From contig JAQNBH010000015.1 of NCBI GenBank assembly GCA_028752905.1, forward strand, positions 14,911,713-14,975,712: a stretch of 64,000 nt of DNA. The letters run 5' to 3'. Both the position numbers and the translations under genes were made by a program. The notes under the pieces were generated by a model. That model was not told where the DNA came from. It was given only the letters and a program-made list of their open reading frames with translations, and ran no database searches. Numbering within the stretch: position 1 is the first letter of the stretch; each line of letters starts with the position of its first letter. Source of the stretch: Cladorhizidae sp. MBARI D1340-BT2 (taxonomy: Eukaryota; Porifera; Demospongiae; Poecilosclerida; Cladorhizidae). Shown piece by piece: positions 37,210 to 47,076 of this stretch.

Positions 37210-38343
37210 TCTTGTTGGGGCCGAGTGCTGCCTTGTGCCCATACTGCTTGCAGTTGAAGCAGAGGAATCCTCCTTTGGCTGCATTGTAGGAGGTAGTTTG
37301 GGCCCTTCGTTGTTATTAAAGTTGCTAGTTGGAGTCTCAGGCATGTTGAGAAGTGATGATTGTTCATGTCCAGGTTGCCTTAGTCGGTAATGGTCATTAG
37401 AAGGGAAGGAATGGGGGCTGGAGAGCTTGTCCACCGTTTGGGTTCTTCCAGCTTCTTGGGTTGGCTGAACTCGTAGTCATTGGTCAGCCTGGCCACTTCC
37501 TTTGCCGTGAGTGGGTGACGATTCCGTACATAGGCCTGTGTTGTGGGATCGGTTACGGCACTTAATAGTTTCTTCACAGCTACGAGATCAAAAAGTTTCT
37601 CCCGAGTCTGGTGATCCTTGGCCCAGTACGTCATTATATTGGAGAGGCGGATGAGGAGTTGTTCGTAAGTCTCTTCTGGTTCTCTTGGCTATGGTGGCCA
37701 GTTTCTTCCTATAGTAGGAGTAGGTGATGCCATGGAGGTTAACGAGAGCTTCTCTCACTGAGGCGTAGTTGTTCTTGGTCTCTGCCGGCATTGTCACTTG
37801 AAACTTGTGAGATGCACGATCTAGAGTAGGCATCAACGTACTTATGCAGTATATCTTTGGTACACCAAAAGTTTCCATGTGAAGTTGGAGTTCCTGCAGG
37901 TGGTACTGTACGTTAGCTACATCTTTTAGTTGTGGGAAGGTGGGGGAATCTCTGACTGCTCATTTGCCTTCTCTTTCCTTCCGTGCATCTTCCTCTCTGA
38001 GCCACCTGTTTTCCAGCGCAGCTTCCTTGTCTTTATCAGCCATCCCATTGGAATGGATGAGGGTCTCCCACCTCATCTCCTCTTGTATCCTGTCCTCTTT
38101 CCGTTTGGCAACTCTACGCAGATCATCATGTGCTCTTCTCTTCTCCATGGCCTTGTTGTTCTTGTCCATCAGATTCACGAACATCGTCATCATCGTGGAC
38201 ATCTCAGCAACTGGGGTCCCTGTAGTTGCAGAGCAGGACAATGCAGGGAGAGCAGAGGGTGTAGCCTCATCCCGTGTGGTGTCAGATTCCTCTGACTCCT
38301 CTGCTCTCTCTGGGAGGTTCCTCTTTGAACTCCTTGTAGACAT
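37210..38343 (-). pseudogene. gag of element A
   Basis: The frame from 38343 is Glu/Lys/Arg-rich and charged, and runs through one TGA at 37960 into QLHMETFGVPKIYC and a capsid-like region; a frameshift near 37680 leads to PTTQAYVRNRHPLTAKEVARL (a SCAN/capsid-like helix region). The nucleocapsid zinc knuckle at 37216-37266 reads CFNCKQYGHKAALGP. The fourth ligand Cys expected after HKAAL is Gly, so the knuckle is broken. Confidence 0.8.
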
Positions 38344-38442
38344 GCTTGTTTAGGATGGGAAAGAGAGAGAACTGAGAATAAATTTGCTTCACCTTTTGCC
38401 AATCGCTCTTGCTCCACTGCAATGGCGTCGAGTTGGAGTTTA

Positions 38443-38452
38443 GCTGCCACCA
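38443..38452 (-). other. Primer binding site of element A (tRNA-Leu type)
   Basis: Immediately inside the 5' LTR the minus strand reads TGGTGGCAGC, complementary to a tRNA 3' end GCTGCCACCA, as in some leucine tRNAs. The tRNA assignment is from memory of eukaryotic tRNA ends. Confidence 0.6.
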
Positions 38453-38453
38453 G

Positions 38454-38805
38454 GGATGAGGATTCTTATCCCTGATAATACTTACTCTCAGAGTAGAATA
38501 AGATCATGTATTATTAACAGTAGAGCAGAGGTAGAGTTGCACAATCACGGACTGATCTGCCGGGTTCCATAGACTGGCTCCCTTAAATAGGCTGCCAGCC
38601 AGCCAAGACCTTATATGGTAAAATGCATAACTAAGTAGTCAGGCTGGTCCTGATCACAAGAATACGCGTCATGATGAAGGAATGTGTGTGTGGTGCGTGG
38701 GTTGCATGCTCTAATCTGCTAAGTATATGCACCATTACATCATTCGTAGTCTATTTATAGTGTTCAACATTGTTAGGGTTCCTTGAGCTTCAGGGATCTC
38801 CAACA
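38454..38805 (-). repeat. 5' LTR of element A
   Basis: Partner of 33213-33567. Its inner edge is mutated (GGATGAGG for TGTTGAGG), and the outer edge CAACA is followed by the target duplication TATCC. Confidence 0.92.
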
Positions 38806-38810
38806 TATCC

Positions 38811-40857
38811 GTCAGGTTTTTTTGCGCTGATTCCACATTTTAACTTTCATCGACAACATCAGTGTTGGAACTGGTACAGAACAGGAACTTTTTTTTGTCT
38901 CCTACCGTAGCTATGTATGTAAACCTGTCATTAAGTTACACTACAATCCCTATGGTAACATTGGGCTATAACCTGTTGATAAAATTTGGAGCCAAAAGCG
39001 CAAATAACGTACAGAATTGAATTACTCGTCCCCAAAAAAACGTGAAAACCAAAAGGCAGAGGTAGAATTAGTACATGTTAACAAAAGGAATTACTCCAAA
39101 GCCACAATTTATTTTCTGCAATCAACCCCTTTTATCACAACTATGTGTGAATATGTGTATTGTTATACATAGTAGCGAAAATGGTACCTACGGTCAAAGA
39201 TTGACACATGGGTTGAAAATTGCGGCTCTTGATAGAAATCCCTATATTATAATCAAATTTAATCTGCACGTATACCAACTGACAGGTTTCCTCAAATGCT
39301 TAGCAGGTGTTAGGACTGAGCAAATATTAATTGAGGGAGTGCACAGTTTCATACCATATAATTACCTTACTACAGTACTATATAGTCCCACCCACCATCA
39401 AGTCGTCACCGGCAGAGCTGTTGGAAAACTTGAGCTGCCTTGTCTGTTACACTCCCAGTTGAATTATCAACTACCCTTGCTGCTGGTTTATTACGTGTTG
39501 CTAGCACTGCTAGGGTACCTATGATGAGATGAGTTGGCAAATGAAGGCACAGTGGGTCAAGGCCCCATTTTGCGTGAAGCCTGATGTCTTTTTTGGACAA
39601 GTAACTCGTTTGTGTTCACTTGAGCAACTGATTGATGGCCAGTCAACTGTACTTGCATTACAAGTGTGGAATCATTTGCTCCTCTCTGGGGGCTGCTTTG
39701 TCCATCAATTATTCAAGGACATGTATTGTTCAGCGTCTGTGATAGGGGTTATTCAAGTGACAAATTCTACTTAAGGATGATGAGCATTCAAGAAATACAA
39801 TGTCACTAAATAATATTAAATTAGGGATACACCAGTACTCAATTGACCCATTTTAACCCCCTCCCCCTCCCTTCCAAGCTAAAGCGTATCAGGGTCTGTA
39901 TCTTGGCTTTCTAAATGGTGGTTTCGGCTGCTATTTGCTCCGATAAGATAAGAATCCCAGCGTGCCTTAAATCCTTCGCTAAGGTAGCAAACCGGAAGCC
40001 CCCCCAAAACATAGAAAGTGTGAAGAAAGCCTTGAAATTAACTTTCAGCGACCTGGTTGTTTCTATTTCTCTCCCTTGCATAACTTTCACAGAGTAGGTC
40101 CAGTCATAAAAGACAAACTTGAGTACCAGAAAGACTCGCATGTTTACCAGAGACTCTCTCATGTTTACCTTGCAGTGACTACTCTGTTTCTTGACTGCAG
40201 AGGTGTGGGTAGCACTTAATATAGCAATCGAGCTAGAACAGAACGGCAAAAGATCGTTATTCACACACACAAAATAACATGACTCGAGCCGTCTGTGAGC
40301 GCCCCCCACCCCCCAAATATAGCACTCAACTGCCTTTAATAGTCACTTCAGGTCTTCACTTCTGTTTGTGGAAGTGTATGCTAAGCAAAGCAACACAGAC
40401 GCTGTCTGAATCCGAGAAAGATGGCACTTCTAGATGGATTTCTTTGCACCCACGTAGTGATACGTAGCTTTTGTGTACTTGTACCTCAATCAACTGCTAC
40501 CAAGTCCTTGAAGGAGGATGTAGCTGACCCTATATGGGTATAGTCAACAATAGCATCAAGATATGGCATGTGGAGATATGTCTAGTGTATAGCAACAATA
40601 CACATGTTAGAGTAAGTGTTTAAAATCTGAAGCTAACACCTGGTGCAATCTTCCACTGCTCATCCAGAAGCAACAAACATTTTGAAGCCAGTGGCTATAC
40701 ATGGGGCAATGATCGCAGTCGTGGGAGCAATGGGAGGCTTTGCAAGCAAGGACAGCCACTTATTGTATAGATATAATGAAATATAAAGTTGCTCAGCTAT
40801 TTGTCTGGTCTACAGGTAAGAAGGAAAGAAGGAAAATGTAAAAACACAAAGACTATT
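38811..40857. other. Unannotated sequence
   Basis: The longest open frame (39075-39524 plus, 149 codons, no recognised domain) and a short minus frame at 39406-39600 (64 codons) are unsupported by motif or splice context. The rest is AT-rich with no visible element ends. Confidence 0.45.
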
Positions 40858-41023
40858 TTGGATTGACCTTAAAAAGAAAGAAGCAAGACTGACCCATGTA
40901 GACCACGACCAGCTAGATGACCCTTTACCATTTTATATAATGATTTTAAATGGTAAAAGGGGTCATCTAACTGGTCGTGATGGTTCAAGTCTTGTTTCCT
41001 TTCTTCATAACAGGTCAATCCAC
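40858..41023. repeat. Foldback element (imperfect hairpin)
   Basis: Arms 40858-40933 and 40945-41023 are imperfect reverse complements: TTGGATTGACC with GGTCAATCCA at the outer ends and CCCTTTACCATTTTA with TTAAATGGTAAAAGGGG at the centre. Probably a palindromic MITE-like element. No target duplication identified. Confidence 0.7.
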
Positions 41024-41404
41024 AATAGTGAGTGTATATGCTACCCTAATTGGTGTCATTTGCGAGTACCAATTTTTTTTTGCAATTGTCGACAAAATCC
41101 GGACTACTCTACATACCTTTTAAGTATTTTGCGAGCACATTGGTTGGCTTCCAAATGGTGAGGGTCCATGCTGATACTAATGCAACACGAGTTTGTTTTA
41201 TTTTTAATTCACTACCAACCTTCTGTTGTATTGTTTTCCTGAACTTGATTTATCAAGAATTTATTACACAACATCTGCAACAACTGAAGTTCTAATTATA
41301 CATTTTTAGCATGTTGCAAAAATGGACCAAATTGCATTTTTTTCCTTCTTTCCCCTTTTCCCCCGTGAAGAACCTCTCAAACTCCTCATATCATTTAGAA
41401 TGTA

Positions 41405-41785
41405 AGTAATAAATAGTAAGCTACCATTTGGTCTAAGAATCGGCTCCATTGAGGTAAGCAAACAAAAACAAACAAAAACTACTGATTCATTGCTTTTGTA
41501 TACAACAAAGCTTCAGCAAAGATATCCATCCAGGAGCACCTCCTTTTTTGAGAGCAAAGTGATTCAGATCTATTCCATGCAATTATAGGTACACGAGCAG
41601 CTTTTCTCCAAAGAAGGACTTCAAGAAAAAGCAGTCGAGGCCAGGAAGAGACCATTCATGATGGTAGTTGTGGTTGTCGGTGATTTAAAAAAAATTAAAA
41701 AAATTATATTCATTTTGCTCGAGTAATTTTAAGATTTTCCTATTGCTAGATCTGTCTATTCGACATGTGCAGGTAAAAAGAATCC
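41405..41785 (+). repeat. Dispersed repeat family X, copy 2
   Basis: Diverged counterpart of 20010-20400 with the same order of conserved blocks (GGCTCCATTGAGGTAAGCAAACAA, ATCCATCCAGGAGCACCTCC, GGCCAGGAAGAGACC, ACATGTGCAGGTAAAAAGAAT). It lies just upstream of the carrier exon, probably in its last intron. Confidence 0.7.
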
Positions 41786-42013
41786 TGTGTTTAGCACGAT
41801 CGGTTTAATTTTTTTGTGTGACATATCAAGTTAGCGTATATATCTGCTTACACCGAGTAATCGATCGAGTTTAGTAATATTAAGAAATCATGTAAAATAT
41901 CAGCTAGTATATTATGTAATTTCCTATATTTTTCCTTACATGGCAATTGTTTATTTTGGAGAGTATTTATTTTGGAGAGTATTATTAATTTTGTATCCTA
42001 TTTCACTATCTAG

Positions 42014-42733
42014 GTGAGGTCCTTCTATAAGGGCATGGCATCTCCTATGCTGGGGATGGCAGTTATCAATGCCATTGTCTTCGGAGTGCAGGGAAACATG
42101 ATGAAGACACGGGAGGGTACTATGTGGAATCTCACTGTCACCGGAGCAGTGGCTGGAGGTTACCAGTCTATCATTTGCTCTCCCATGGAGCTCATAAAGC
42201 TACGCATGCAGGTCCAGACCAACCCCACAGACCTCTTCCACTGGGCCACGAATAATGGACGTGTCTACAATGACCCCTGGGATGCATTCAAAAAGATCCT
42301 TTCTAAGACTGGTGTGCGAGGGATCTTCAAAGGACTGGAATTAACTTTGATCAGAGAGATACCTGCATTTGGGACCTACTTTGCTACATATGATTATACT
42401 TGTGGACTGATCACCAAGTGCCGGGGAAATGGGACAACTTTTAACAATCTGCCCCCTCTCTATCTCTGCTTGGCGGGCGGGCTGAGCGGGATGGCGGCCT
42501 GGATTATTTCTTACCCTGTGGATGTTGTGAAATCTCGGGTTCAAGTGGATGGAATGTTTGGCCAGAGAAAGTACACCAATATCTGGGATTGCTGTGTAAA
42601 GAGCACAAAAGAACCCGAGGGGTATGCAATTTTTTTCAAGGGGATGAACGCCACTCTTGTTAGGGGGTTTGCAGTGAATGCTGCCACTTTGCCAACAGTG
42701 TCTCTGATATTAAGACACTGGCGGGATGAATAA
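42014..42733 (+). CDS. SLC25A29: Mitochondrial carrier, SLC25A29-like, terminal exon
   Basis: A single exon follows a splice acceptor (pyrimidine-rich tract ending CTATCTAG at 42013) and encodes 239 residues to the stop at 42731. It covers the end of carrier repeat 1 and all of repeats 2 and 3. The signatures PMELIKLR (57-64) and PVDVVKSR (168-175) are present, with the repeat-typical GIFKGLELTLIREIPAFGTYF. The pattern P-M-E-L in repeat 2 matches the basic-amino-acid carrier SLC25A29 better than SLC25A20/45/47/48. Family members are about 300 residues, so roughly 60-70 N-terminal residues must lie in upstream exons that I could not find here. The protein would sit in the inner mitochondrial membrane and exchange Arg/Lys-type substrates. 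No lesion is seen; the frame is the only clean host coding exon in the window. Confidence 0.88.
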   Translation: MRSFYKGMASPMLGMAVINAIVFGVQGNMMKTREGTMWNLTVTGAVAGGYQSIICSPMELIKLRMQVQTNPTDLFHWATNNGRVYNDPWDAFKKILSKTGVRGIFKGLELTLIREIPAFGTYFATYDYTCGLITKCRGNGTTFNNLPPLYLCLAGGLSGMAAWIISYPVDVVKSRVQVDGMFGQRKYTNIWDCCVKSTKEPEGYAIFFKGMNATLVRGFAVNAATLPTVSLILRHWRDE

Positions 42734-42757
42734 GTGTTTTCAGTGCTCATGGTCATA

Positions 42758-42763
42758 AATAAA
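42758..42763 (+). terminator. Polyadenylation signal of the carrier gene
   Basis: AATAAA 25 bp after the stop codon, followed by a T-rich stretch. This implies a very short 3' UTR. Confidence 0.7.
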
Positions 42764-42789
42764 CACTTTTTCCTTTTTATTATTATAAT

Positions 42790-44690
42790 TTTTTTATTAT
42801 TTTGTTGTATATAATTATGTTAATATATTATTTATTTATTTTAGTATGTTATTTTCTTTTCAGGCATCCCAACAGTGCTCAAGATGGTGCGGTCAAACCT
42901 TGAGTGTTTCAACTAAGTTTTATACCACCCCTACTTCATAAACAATTGAAGCCAGCATATTACACACCCAACTAAGTATTACACACCCAACCAACTAAGG
43001 GCAGTTTATTTCATTTTTAAGCAGCTAAAGTGAGTTTGGTCTCGGGGATGAATACTCGATCCTGTATTCTGGTGGTCAGTGACTTATGACGATCCCTATT
43101 TCTTGGGTTCTCAAAAACAAATTTCTTGGCTATACAATAAACCTTGAACCATGGACTATGCAGATGTGGTGTCCCCAGTGGTGCTTAGGGCATGTGAAAA
43201 TCGCTCATTACGTGGGTCTATGATTCTGTTATGCAGTCTGTGAATGGAAGTGTTGACGGGGACTGATTTTAGAGGATTTTTTTATTTTAGTAATCGGGAT
43301 ACAGTTTTTAATTGAGTATACTTATCACCACTATAATTATTATTACTAGCATTCACCATTGGAAAGCTCTTGAAGTGAGCCATTTTTAGCTAAATAAATT
43401 TTTTTTTAACTCATTCGGATGGCAAGGGGTCTGATTGGGCTGCCTTTGTCCCCTTGTGTGAGATGCTATCCCTTACCCCTTCCTATGCCAACATATTGTC
43501 TGAAAGTCCTGGTGTAGTGGCAAACAGAGCTGAGTCCTTGAAGAAGGAGCTGCTACTAAATTTTTTGGTTCCAGTTTGGATGGAAACCACCGTGGAGCAT
43601 CTCTGTTCCTTCAGGAGTTGGATGCTGTCTCGAGGTAAAATTCCATGAACCATGTTCCCATCATTTTCTCCTTCAGAGAATTTCCATTGCCATCCAGCGT
43701 GAGAACACGGCAGCTGTGTTCGGTACCAGTCAGTCTGTTAGTGATGCCTAATTTGTAATGGTTTGTTTACCTTTTAATAACTAGTGGGTGTTAATTAGGT
43801 GTTAATGAACTCAGGGTGTTAATCAACTCATGTTAATGAACTCAGTTATAATAACATAATTTTTCTTAGTATGTGACTAATAATTTTTGTGATGTTAAAA
43901 TGAAGGTAATTGAAAAATGAAGGTAATTGATGGTTAATCCCCTGAAAGATGGCTCCCTTATTTTGCTGAACCTTCTTTCCCCTTTTGCAAAATAGATCTT
44001 CCTGTTACAATACCTCAACACACTTCCTCCTTGAGCTTCTTGAAATGGCCTTGTATCCACTTCAGCCACATACTCCTCCCAGTCATTATACCCACCACAT
44101 TTGTGGGGAGTGCATTTCATGTGACCAATTTAGTCTTGAGAAGAATTCAATTGTTATCTGTCTATACAAACCTGCATAGTACTTCTGGCCAAGTCTCAGT
44201 TTCTAATCACTATTGCAGTAGTTGATAATCTCGCTGCTCGGTCACCTTTCCTTCTGGGTCTCCATTATTCCATGACCAAGGTTGTGTTTCCCCTCTGAAC
44301 TGTGATAGAAACCGTTGGCAGGAGGTGGTGAAGGTCAATTAAAACTCAAAAGGGCAGCTTGTAAGTGTTCATTGAGCTACTATCGTTCAGATGCTGAAGC
44401 CAGGTGCTGCAGAGAGGTACTTGAATATACATGAAATAGAAATCAAGCCTAGGAAATCATGAATTATGTTAAGGGCATAATTTATTCGTATCCAGTCGTG
44501 GACTAGTCCACTCATTGTATTATCAGAAGAATCCTCATCATTGTTAAAAGTATGTGTATGTATATTAGCATGTAAGTGACTACTAGACATAAGTTCACTA
44601 ATACAACACCAAGTTAGTTGTGAAGGATCTATGATGTGGCAGTTATTCCATGCACTACTCGACTTAACAAGCACTACTAGACTGAGGTCA
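42790..44690. other. Unannotated sequence
   Basis: AT-rich. 43785-43850 has three short degenerate repeats of GTGTTAATGAACTCA type. Several 60-80 codon frames lack motifs. Confidence 0.45.
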
Positions 44691-44693
44691 CTA

Positions 44694-44980
44694 CTAGAAT
44701 GCCCAGGTTAGTGTCTCTGTGGAGTAATGGTTGTAAATTATTCCAGGAATAGCTGACCATTGTAGTTCTGGCTTCATCTTGGTCTTCAATTCATCATCAC
44801 ACGGTGCTGTGATGGCGTGAGACACTTCCCTCTCCTCGTTCTCTGCATCATTCTTGTCCTGTTCTGGGAGGTCGATGTAGTCGTAAACTTGATCCTTCTT
44901 TAATGCGTTATATTGGCTCAACTGCTGCAGTGAGGCAATGGAGCCAGTATCCACAGGAGCAGGTGCCATGTACTCATAAT
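44694..44980 (-). CDS. Candidate cytoplasmic-tail exon with ITAM-like motif
   Basis: On the minus strand an acceptor-like AACAAG precedes 44980, and the frame reads YEYMAPAPVDTG..., then YNAL (20-23, counted from the Met), seven residues, then YIDL (31-34), followed by an acidic Asn/Asp/Glu stretch and a stop at 44694. YNAL-x7-YIDL fits the ITAM spacing YxxL-x6-8-YxxL. YEYM just upstream fits the YxxM PI3-kinase-binding pattern. It lies about 0.2 kb downstream of a membrane-spanning exon on the same strand, suggesting a receptor tail. Gene identity, exon borders and expression are unproven. Confidence 0.45.
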
Positions 44981-45197
44981 CTTGTTAATGCCTCTTCCAC
45001 TAGACAGATATGGTAGGCCGTCTGCTCATGATATGAGCCATCTAAGCTGGTATCCGGGTTGGGTAAAACTGTGCTGGTAGATACCCAAGTAGAGAGGATT
45101 GTTTTGAACACACCTCACGGTGCAGGTGTAATATCTAATTTTTTGTACATAAGCACAACCCCCTCCATAAGGAACATTGGTATTCTCACCTATTTCT

Positions 45198-45334
45198 TCA
45201 TTGTTCCAGCAGAGCTGAAGCTGTGTGGTGTTTCTTGATCAAACAGAAGATAGCGATCAGCACGCACACAAACATAGCTGTAACTGCAATCACACCCAAA
45301 GCCACACCCACAGCAGTTGTCTTGTTGACTTTTC
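45198..45334 (-). CDS. Candidate transmembrane exon
   Basis: After the acceptor TTCTATAG (minus strand) the frame reads VNKTTAVGVALGVIAVTAM and continues FVCVLIAIFCLIKKHH. This is a textbook single-pass helix of about 25 hydrophobic residues followed by a basic stop-transfer. The frame ends at a TGA (45198), eight bases before a good donor (GTGAGA at 45189 on the minus strand), so either this isoform has a tiny tail or a small indel has broken the join to the exon at 44980. Confidence 0.5.
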
Positions 45335-45589
45335 CTATAGAATTTGCAATGGTTGGTTATATATATAGCAACCCATAGAGCCAATGATGGTGTTGATCTT
45401 GTACTAGTCAACAGCAGTGGATCTTTTTTTAAATTATTATTAAGTTAAGGGGGTTTGGGAAGGATGCTATGATGATGATGATTGAAGAGGGGGGTGCATG
45501 CAATTTCCGCATACCATGCCAACAATAGTACAAATATGTAGCAGGTTGGCTATTAGTTGCAGGAAAAAAATGCAAGGACTTTCTCAAAC

Positions 45590-45640
45590 AATTTTAATTT
45601 ACTCGATGTTTGAGGCTAGATGTTCTAGCCTTCATTAGAG
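45590..45640 (-). ncRNA. Second hammerhead-like hairpin copy
   Basis: On the minus strand CTAATGAA, stem GGCTAG, loop AACAT, stem CTAGCC, then TCAAACATCGAG, followed by AATTAAAATTG. It aligns with 6888-6950 but the stem pair A-T has become G-C, a compensatory change. One base differs from the CUGAUGA core. Activity is doubtful because the GAAA segment is changed to TCAAA. Confidence 0.4.
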
Positions 45641-45876
45641 ATGCTAAGACTCGTGTGAGCTTGATACACACTGATAGTTATCTATCCACCACTTGATGCA
45701 AATCACACCCTGGTACATGGGTCCAGCAAGTGAACCAGATGCAGCAATTAAAAAATAAAGTGAGGTTGCCACTGCTCAGTGACAGTAATTATATTTGTGG
45801 TCTGTGCAGGTGAGTGTTGTGTGCTCTGCATCACTAGAATCCCTTTTTCCTTTGCCAATCTCTCGTTCACTCTCTC

Positions 45877-46215
45877 TCATGATTGACTCTTCTTTCTTCT
45901 TGAAGAACATTTTCTTTGACCGCCCCAACAGGGGATCCATGTGCCCTGGTAGTGGGTCCAAAAGACAATGGTCCGAGAGGAGGCGTTCTCCCTCTCAGCT
46001 CTTAGAGGGTCGCTCCTGCGGTATTTACAGCTTTCTGAGCCATATTGGATAATAGTTTGGAGCAAATTAGTGATTGGATCATCGGCAGCAAAAACTGAAC
46101 TCCCTTGATCTTCATAGGGATCTGTGATGAAGTACTTCGACAGCGATGTTAGACATACACCTTGACCAGTTACCTTCCTAACTGTGACTAGGACCTTCTC
46201 CACCATCACCGACAA
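45877..46215 (-). CDS. Unrecognised 112-codon open frame
   Basis: Contains SLSKYFITDPYEDQGSSVFA and DDPITNLLQTIIQYGSESC, protein-like in composition, then an Arg/Ser-rich end. It lies upstream of the transmembrane exon on the same strand and could be part of the same gene, but I see no domain and no confirmed splice sites. Confidence 0.25.
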   Translation of the reverse strand: MSVMVEKVLVTVRKVTGQGVCLTSLSKYFITDPYEDQGSSVFAADDPITNLLQTIIQYGSESCKYRRSDPLRAERENASSRTIVFWTHYQGTWIPCWGGQRKCSSRRKKSQS

Positions 46216-46705
46216 TCATACTCTTCTGCTTGGACATTATTCTTTATATACACATATACTCATGTACAGTACATGGACTTTCTTACAGGAATGTGTAACT
46301 ACATGTAATGGAATTATTGTTTGATTGTTTCCTCATGTCAGAAATCCAGCCTGTTATCATCCTGATGACATTGATGATGCTGTACAGACCAGTATTGAAT
46401 TAGGCCCTAAGTTAGGGATAGGTCATAGGTAGGGTTAAGATTAGGTCAGCAGTTGGACTAATGTAATCCTCATGGTGCAGGGGCGGCTAGGACAGTCCGG
46501 CCAGTTGGCTTTGGTGGGACAACTTCAAAATTTATGGGTGTGGTAGTTTAATATGAGGTGCAGGCGCCATTTTGCCAGCTAGTGAACGATCATTCCATGC
46601 TATGCATCGAACGAATTCGTATTTGCATCCCACTATGTCTGTCACAAGAAAGACTATGTTCACAAAGATCTAACAGAAAATTTTCAATGCACACTAGAAT
46701 AAAAT

Positions 46706-47076
46706 GCGCCCTCAATTAGAAGCAACGAAGCTGACTATGAAGAACATGAAACTTAATGAAAGATTCGTTTGATGAAACTAGAGTAGAGGACGAAGGCTAG
46801 AGTAGGAACACATCAATAACTGTCACCCGTTCTAAATCCAGTGATCTCGTGCAACTATTGTGCACTTTAGTGTCATGTTGAAATAATATAATAGCGTAGT
46901 GCGCGCCCTCAATTAGAAGCAATGAAGGTGACTATGAAGAACATGAAACTTGACAAAAGATGAAACTAGTAGAGGACGATAGCCAGAGTACGAATGCATC
47001 AATAACTGTCACCTATTCGAAATCCAGTGATCTCGTGCAACCATTGTGCACTTTAGTGTTAGTCATGTTGAAATTA
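46706..47076 (+). repeat. 197-bp tandem duplication
   Basis: 46706-46902 and 46903-47076 share GCGCCCTCAATTAGAAGCAA, CTATGAAGAACATGAAACTT, ATCCAGTGATCTCGTGCAAC and TTGTGCACTTTAGTGT in order. The second copy runs into the LINE coding remnant, so this may be a duplicated 5' region of that element. Confidence 0.9.

Larger units (their letters stand above)
33208..38810 (-). mobile_element. LTR retrotransposon A, Gmr1-like (integrase-first gypsy)
   Basis: Two LTRs (33213-33567 and 38454-38805) enclose gag-pol on the minus strand, flanked by an exact 5-bp target duplication TATCC (33208-33212 and 38806-38810). The domain order on the minus strand is gag, zinc knuckle, protease, linker, integrase, reverse transcriptase, RNase H, 3' LTR. 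The sequences are Ty3/gypsy-type (LVDTGT, YMDD, H-H-C-C integrase, GPF motif), but the integrase-before-RT order is that of the Gmr1 group rather than ordinary gypsy. Many stops and frameshifts make it inactive. Confidence 0.93.

Noticed and set aside
42014..42016. GTG start codon for the carrier
   Set aside because: The preceding pyrimidine tract and AG show a splice acceptor; GTG is an internal Val codon.
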